From: Paenisporosarcina quisquiliarum_A
GTDB lineage: Bacteria > Bacillota > Bacilli > Bacillales_A > Planococcaceae
DNA: 64,000 nt
Direction of reading: 5' to 3'
Assembly: GCF_043641925.1 (NCBI RefSeq)
Contig: NZ_JBHZRU010000011.1
Span: forward strand, 1-64,000
The translations under genes and the position numbers were made by a program. The notes below the pieces were generated by a model. It was not told where the DNA came from. It saw only the letters and a list, made by a program, of their open reading frames with translations, and did not search any database. Of the stretch, positions 60,234 through 64,000 are shown in pieces. The first letter of the stretch is position 1, and the number at the start of each line of letters is the position of its first letter.

Positions 60234-60253
60234 AATCAAACGATTATTTGAAT
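60234..60253 (+). promoter_or_regulatory. ArsR/CadC-type operator 2
   Basis: AATCAAACGATTATTTGAAT just downstream of the -10 closely resembles the classical CadC operator (TCAAAT...ATTTGA). Confidence 0.7.
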
Positions 60254-60265
60254 GAGGTGGAGTAA

Positions 60266-60649
60266 ATGAGTGAATTGATTGAAATTACAGCAACGGATGT
60301 TTGTGAAACGACTTGTTTCGACGAAGTAGTTGTGAATCGTGTTAAACCTAAGATAGAAGAAATAACTGGTGTCGAATTATTATTTAAAGCTTTATCAGAT
60401 GCTACTCGGTTGAAAATAGCGTATGCATTGAGTCTTGAAACAGAGTTGTGTGTTTGTGACGTTGCAAATATTATTGGGACTTCGACAGCTACGGCTTCTC
60501 ATCATTTGCGTTATTTACGAAAAATGGGATTGGCTAAATATCGAAAAGAAGGAAAAATGGTCTTTTATTCCTTAGTCGATGAACATGTACATCAATTAGT
60601 ACGTATTGCACTGGATCATTCGAAAGAAGGGTGGAACAAACATGAATGA
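60266..60649 (+). CDS. cadC: CadC-type metal-responsive repressor (ArsR family)
   Basis: A 127-residue winged-helix repressor released by Cd, Pb or Zn. The metal-site cysteines are VCETTC in the N-terminal arm and LCVCD in the recognition region, as in CadC. The DNA-reading helix is TSTATASHHLRYLRKMG. AATGAGGTGGAG precedes the ATG. It overlaps cadA by eight bases. Confidence 0.95.
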   Translation: MSELIEITATDVCETTCFDEVVVNRVKPKIEEITGVELLFKALSDATRLKIAYALSLETELCVCDVANIIGTSTATASHHLRYLRKMGLAKYRKEGKMVFYSLVDEHVHQLVRIALDHSKEGWNKHE

Positions 60650-62750
60650 GGATAAAAATGTATATAGATTGCAAGGACTATCTTGTACGAATTGTGCTGC
60701 CAAGTTTGAAAAAAACATTCGCGATATCCAAACTGTTCATGATGTCCAATTAAATTTCGGTGCATCCAAACTTACCGTACTAGGAAATGCCACGGTAGAC
60801 GAATTGGAAAAAGCTGGTGCTTTTGATGGGATTAAAGTTGTACCTGCAAGCCAAAAAATCCAGATAGAGAAAGAGCCTTTCTGGAAAAAAAGAGATAATC
60901 AAACGACTTTTATTTCTGCGGTATTACTCCTTCTTGGATATTTGTTCTCAACGGTTTATGGAGAAGAAAGTATTCAAACCATTCTTGTATTTGGAGCATC
61001 GATTTTGATTGGTGGCTACAATCTCATCAAAGTGGGATTAGCTAATTTAATTAAATTTCAATTTGATATGAAGACATTGATGACAATAGCCGTAATTGGT
61101 GCTGCTATTATCGGAGAATGGGGTGAAGGAGCTGTTGTCGTCTTTCTCTTTGCCATAAGTGAGGCATTGGAAAGCTATTCAATGGAAAAAGCACGACAGT
61201 CCATTCGAACTCTCATGGATATTGCACCAAGTACGGCAATAATCAGACGTGGTAAAAAAGAGTTTGAAGTGGCAGTGGAAGACATACAAATCGGAGATAT
61301 CATGATTCTGAAGCCTGGCCAAAAAATTGCCATGGACGGTGAGGTAATTCATGGCCAATCATCTATTAATCAATCCGCCATTACTGGGGAATCCGTACCA
61401 GTCCATAAGGTAATCGGTGACGAAGTATTTGCTGGCACGTTGAATGAGGAAGGATTATTAGAAGTTAGTGTAACAAAGCGAGTGGAAGATACCACGATTG
61501 CTAAAATTATTCACTTAGTAGAAGAGGCTCAGGCCGAAAAAGCACCATCTCAACAATTTGTAGATAAGTTTGCCAAGTATTACACACCGGCAATCATGTT
61601 AATTTCATTATTGGTTGTGGCGGTACCTCCCCTTTTCTTAGGTGGAGATTGGAGTGAGTGGATCTATCGTGGGTTGGCAGTCTTGGTTGTTGGATGTCCA
61701 TGTGCACTCGTCGTATCCACACCAGTAGCAATTGTAACTGCCATCGGAAACGCTGCAAGAAATGGTGTATTGATTAAAGGCGGTATCCACCTAGAAGAAA
61801 CCGGTCGCTTAAAGGTTGTGGCATTCGATAAAACCGGAACACTAACAAAAGGAACACCTGAAGTAACGTCTGTGGTTTCTCTTTCAGATTTGAGCATTGC
61901 GGAAATTCTTCAGCTGTCTGCTTCCATCGAAAAATTTTCACAACATCCTCTTGCTTCAGCCATCTTAAAAGAAGCTGAAAGACAAAAAATCGAATTGGTA
62001 CCGGTTGATAATTTTCAATCAATTACAGGAAAAGGTGCCAAGGCGACGATTGGTGAACAAAATATCTTTATTGGAAGCCCAAAAATGTTTAGAGAAACTC
62101 AGTCTTTATCTAGTGCCATTGAAGATGAAGTGAAAGCGCTCCAAATGGATGGGAAAACGGTTATGTTACTGGGCAATGAATATGAAATTAAGGGATTCAT
62201 TGCAGTTGCTGATCAAGTGAGAAAAAGCAGCCTAACTGTCATAAAAAAACTTCACGAATTGGGTATTCAAAAGACCATTATGTTAACGGGGGACAATCAA
62301 GCAACTGGTCGAGCAATTGGTCAGCAATTAGAGTTAACTGATGTTCGAGCTGAACTGATGCCACAAGATAAATTGAATGTGATTAAATCACTTCGAGAAG
62401 AGCATGGTAAAGTTGCAATGGTCGGAGATGGCGTGAATGACGCGCCAGCATTAGCAAGTGCAACGGTCGGCATCGCCATGGGGGGTGCCGGAACCGATAC
62501 AGCGTTAGAAACAGCTGATATTGCTTTAATGGCTGACGACTTAGAAAAACTTCCTTATACCATTGCGTTAAGCAGAAAGACATTAAACGTCATCTATCAG
62601 AATGTTGCATTTGCCCTGGGCTTGAAAGTTTTGGCTCTCCTATTGATAGTCCCAGGTTGGTTAACCTTATGGATGGCAATTTTTGCGGATATGGGAGCCA
62701 CGGTAATAGTTGTACTGAACTCATTGAGACTGTTACGTACAAAAGATTGA
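60642..62750 (+). CDS. cadA: Cadmium/zinc/lead-exporting P-type ATPase CadA
   Basis: About 702 residues. One HMA domain (GLSCTNCAAKFEKN), the actuator TGES, CPC in VGCPCALVVSTPV, DKTGTLT, the HP pair in SQHPLASA, GDGVNDAPALA, and the P1B-2 C-terminal FALGLKVLALLL with DMGATVIVVLNSLRLL. The Lys and Asp in these last segments select divalent metals. ATG at 60642, eight bases inside cadC, is preferred over the frame start at 60606. Confidence 0.96.
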   Translation: MNEDKNVYRLQGLSCTNCAAKFEKNIRDIQTVHDVQLNFGASKLTVLGNATVDELEKAGAFDGIKVVPASQKIQIEKEPFWKKRDNQTTFISAVLLLLGYLFSTVYGEESIQTILVFGASILIGGYNLIKVGLANLIKFQFDMKTLMTIAVIGAAIIGEWGEGAVVVFLFAISEALESYSMEKARQSIRTLMDIAPSTAIIRRGKKEFEVAVEDIQIGDIMILKPGQKIAMDGEVIHGQSSINQSAITGESVPVHKVIGDEVFAGTLNEEGLLEVSVTKRVEDTTIAKIIHLVEEAQAEKAPSQQFVDKFAKYYTPAIMLISLLVVAVPPLFLGGDWSEWIYRGLAVLVVGCPCALVVSTPVAIVTAIGNAARNGVLIKGGIHLEETGRLKVVAFDKTGTLTKGTPEVTSVVSLSDLSIAEILQLSASIEKFSQHPLASAILKEAERQKIELVPVDNFQSITGKGAKATIGEQNIFIGSPKMFRETQSLSSAIEDEVKALQMDGKTVMLLGNEYEIKGFIAVADQVRKSSLTVIKKLHELGIQKTIMLTGDNQATGRAIGQQLELTDVRAELMPQDKLNVIKSLREEHGKVAMVGDGVNDAPALASATVGIAMGGAGTDTALETADIALMADDLEKLPYTIALSRKTLNVIYQNVAFALGLKVLALLLIVPGWLTLWMAIFADMGATVIVVLNSLRLLRTKD

Positions 62751-63008
62751 TTTTTTAAGAGTGAAGGATAAATGAATAAAAGAACCCTACCGAATCCTTC
62801 GTATTAGTCGGTAGTGAATTAATTTTGATTATTGCTTATTTCATTAGTTCAAATTTTTAGAAGGACTCACTCCAAATGAATTGTGAAATGAACTGGTAAA
62901 AATGATATCGTCACGGTTTGTTCACTCTTCCTTCCCACGAGACATTTAAAAGACTGTATAATGTCAAATTATAAGTACTAAAAAATGTCTTTAAAAAGGA
63001 TGGTTTAC

Positions 63009-63251
63009 ATGGAATTTTTGTATTTTCCAGAGGATAAAACTGAATATATAAAAGCGATTTTCACTTTTTTACCGTTTATTTTGGGGACTATTTTCACATT
63101 TTGGTGGCTCTCAAGGCTTTCAAAAAAAGAACAGTCATATATGGAGAGATCTCCAGAACAGTACATTTCAGAGAAACTATTCATACAACCCTACATGAGT
63201 GAAGAAAAAAATAATCAAAAACAGAAATTCAATAAAAATAATATTTATTAG
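63009..63251 (+). CDS. Small membrane protein, 80 aa
   Basis: ATG at 63009 follows AAAAGGATGG. One hydrophobic helix (AIFTFLPFILGTIFTFWWLS, about residues 16-35) is followed by a basic, Gln/Asn/Lys-rich tail. I do not recognise it. It stands alone after cadA, with no clear promoter or terminator of its own. Confidence 0.55.
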   Translation: MEFLYFPEDKTEYIKAIFTFLPFILGTIFTFWWLSRLSKKEQSYMERSPEQYISEKLFIQPYMSEEKNNQKQKFNKNNIY

Positions 63252-63367
63252 GAACCTTCATTCACATTATATGACATGTAAAATTAGGGGTCTTTTGTTT
63301 CAGTAATCCATAGAACCGTATTGTCTTGGTCATAATTGAAAAAATAAGCACTACTAAGTGCTTTTCA

Positions 63368-63416
63368 GACTGAAGACAAACTCATCAAATTTGAGTTTGT
63401 CTTCAGTCTTTTTTTC
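63368..63416 (+). terminator. Long hairpin with T-run
   Basis: AGACTGAAGACAAACTCA and TGAGTTTGTCTTCAGTCT form an 18-bp perfect stem followed by TTTTTTTC. It abuts the IS1182 leader and may have been an IS-end hairpin. Confidence 0.75.
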
Positions 63417-63502
63417 TTTTTATATCTGAAATATAAATAGTTTAGGGGAAATCGACCATGAAGACGATGAATTTAGGAAACAAAAGCGACCAGCTTGAGA
63501 TG
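63404..63502 (+). mobile_element. Short IS1182-family remnant
   Basis: About 100 bases match the left part of the element at 27645: the T-run, TAGTTTAGGGGAAATCGACC, and a start codon with MNLGNKSDQLEM. The match stops at about 63502 after the first 15 codons. Confidence 0.7.
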
Positions 63503-63661
63503 TGTACTTGAACCTGGCAAGATCTAATTATGAGCATAAAATAAATGTTCCAATGACCAAATAATCAAACCAATTTAGTATAAATTCAGCAAAAAAATAA
63601 ACGAACCTGAAATCGGAAAAATTTCAAGTCCATTTGTCTACAGTTTGAGAAACTGAGGGTT

Positions 63662-63877
63662 TCATTTTTGTTTAGGAATGGGTTTTGGATCAACTTTTTG
63701 AGAATCATTATCGTTCCTTAATAAAAAATAGGAAATGATACCGGAAACAACGGATCCCCCTGCAGCAATTAAAATACGTGTGACAAGTGGTACTTCTGAA
63801 TAATCCTTTTTAAGGAACCAAATTGCAAGAATGGCCACAACAACCATGATGGGAATGACAAATCTGAAACGCTTCAT
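63662..63877 (-). CDS. Small two-TM membrane protein
   Basis: 71 residues. Two hydrophobic helices (about residues 5-21 and 33-52) are separated by LKKDYSEVPLVTR, with a polar tail ending PKPIPKQK. ATG at 63877 lies nine bases after AAAGGATG; longer frames to 63991 lack a ribosome site. The function is unknown. Confidence 0.55.
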   Translation of the reverse strand: MKRFRFVIPIMVVVAILAIWFLKKDYSEVPLVTRILIAAGGSVVSGIISYFLLRNDNDSQKVDPKPIPKQK

Positions 63878-64000
63878 ATAATACATCCTTTTTTTCTTTG
63901 AGTGTACCATATAAATTATTGATACCTTGGCGTAAATTGTAGCGTTTTTAAGTCTTTTGGATTCAGTATATATTGCTAGTTGTAATTTCAAAATACTAAG

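Larger units (their letters stand above)
63252..63661. other. Gene-free stretch with a terminator and IS1182 remnant
   Basis: Only the hairpin at 63368 and the IS leader at 63404-63502 are recognisable. The next 150 bases hold nothing I can identify. Confidence 0.5.

Noticed and set aside
59610..60251. 213-residue plus-strand open frame antisense to copC
   Set aside because: It is a shadow of copC and would run through the cadC operators.
1..64000. tRNA, rRNA or riboswitch genes
   Set aside because: No cloverleaf, conserved rRNA stretch or known riboswitch core was recognised by reading; a covariance-model search would settle this.

Overview
The window is low-GC DNA from a Firmicute of the order Bacillales, probably a plasmid or genomic island of a Bacillaceae or Planococcaceae species. 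The evidence is AGGAGG-type ribosome sites, sigma-A promoters, U-tailed hairpin terminators, and relatives of CsoR, ResA/CcdA, BdbC/BdbD, CtaG, YdhK and RodZ. No rRNA, tRNA or CRISPR array was seen. Many genes are broken, and pieces of several insertion sequences are present, so this is recombined accessory DNA.

Layout. 0-3 kb: a gene cut by the left edge, an ECF sigma factor with a shortened N-terminus overlapping its DUF4179 partner, and an orphan small gene. 3-14.4 kb: a defence island with (i) an AlwI-family restriction enzyme, an m5C methyltransferase, a Vsr mismatch endonuclease and a small HTH-like protein; (ii) a two-gene operon of a large GHKL/sacsin-like ATPase and an AlbA_2 plus TIR-like protein; (iii) a short type II CBASS (CD-NTase, E2-like protein, two-TM effector). 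14.5-19.5 kb: a resolvase and a decayed copper cluster (remnants of rhodanese, multicopper oxidase, copY and copA; apparently intact DUF302, permease, copZ and glutaredoxin genes). 20.1-21.7 kb: a cassette-like run of four small genes, each followed by a short CTAAC...GTTAG hairpin repeat. 22-28.6 kb: an AbrB-like protein, DUF305 protein, His-rich protein, MATE exporter, C39-like lipoprotein and a truncated IS1182-type transposase. 28.8-46.3 kb: the main copper locus (asnB-TraX-M15 peptidase, cupredoxin membrane protein, sirohaem-type protein, csoR-copZ-copA, a two-component system, BNR-repeat lipoprotein, CcdA-like protein, lgt, multicopper oxidase, YdhK, Cys-rich copper storage protein). 46.5-52.3 kb: an NlpC/P60 enzyme, decayed copies of ABC, MATE and Csp genes around a second C39-like protein, an IS3-family element, and a RadC-like gene. 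52.9-62.8 kb: thiol/disulfide, cytochrome-oxidase-assembly and metal-efflux genes (resA, ccdA, ctaG, czcD, bdbC, bdbD, copD, copC, cadC, cadA).

How the genes fit together. Two control layers can be read in the copper genes. CsoR-type palindromes (TACCC-N5-GGGTA) overlap the promoters of csoR, the sirohaem-type gene, copA and the cupredoxin gene. Separately, eight promoters share an 11-bp direct repeat (TCTGCATAATT/TCTGCA) whose second copy begins exactly 17 nt upstream of the -10 hexamer. They precede the two-component system itself, asnB, the multicopper oxidase, ydhK, the permease, the AbrB-like gene and a C39-like gene, and one is an orphan facing away from the Csp gene. A ninth, weaker site lies before ccdA. 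This looks like an OmpR-family envelope-metal regulon. CadC-type palindromes lie between cadC-cadA and the divergent copC-copD-bdbD-bdbC operon.
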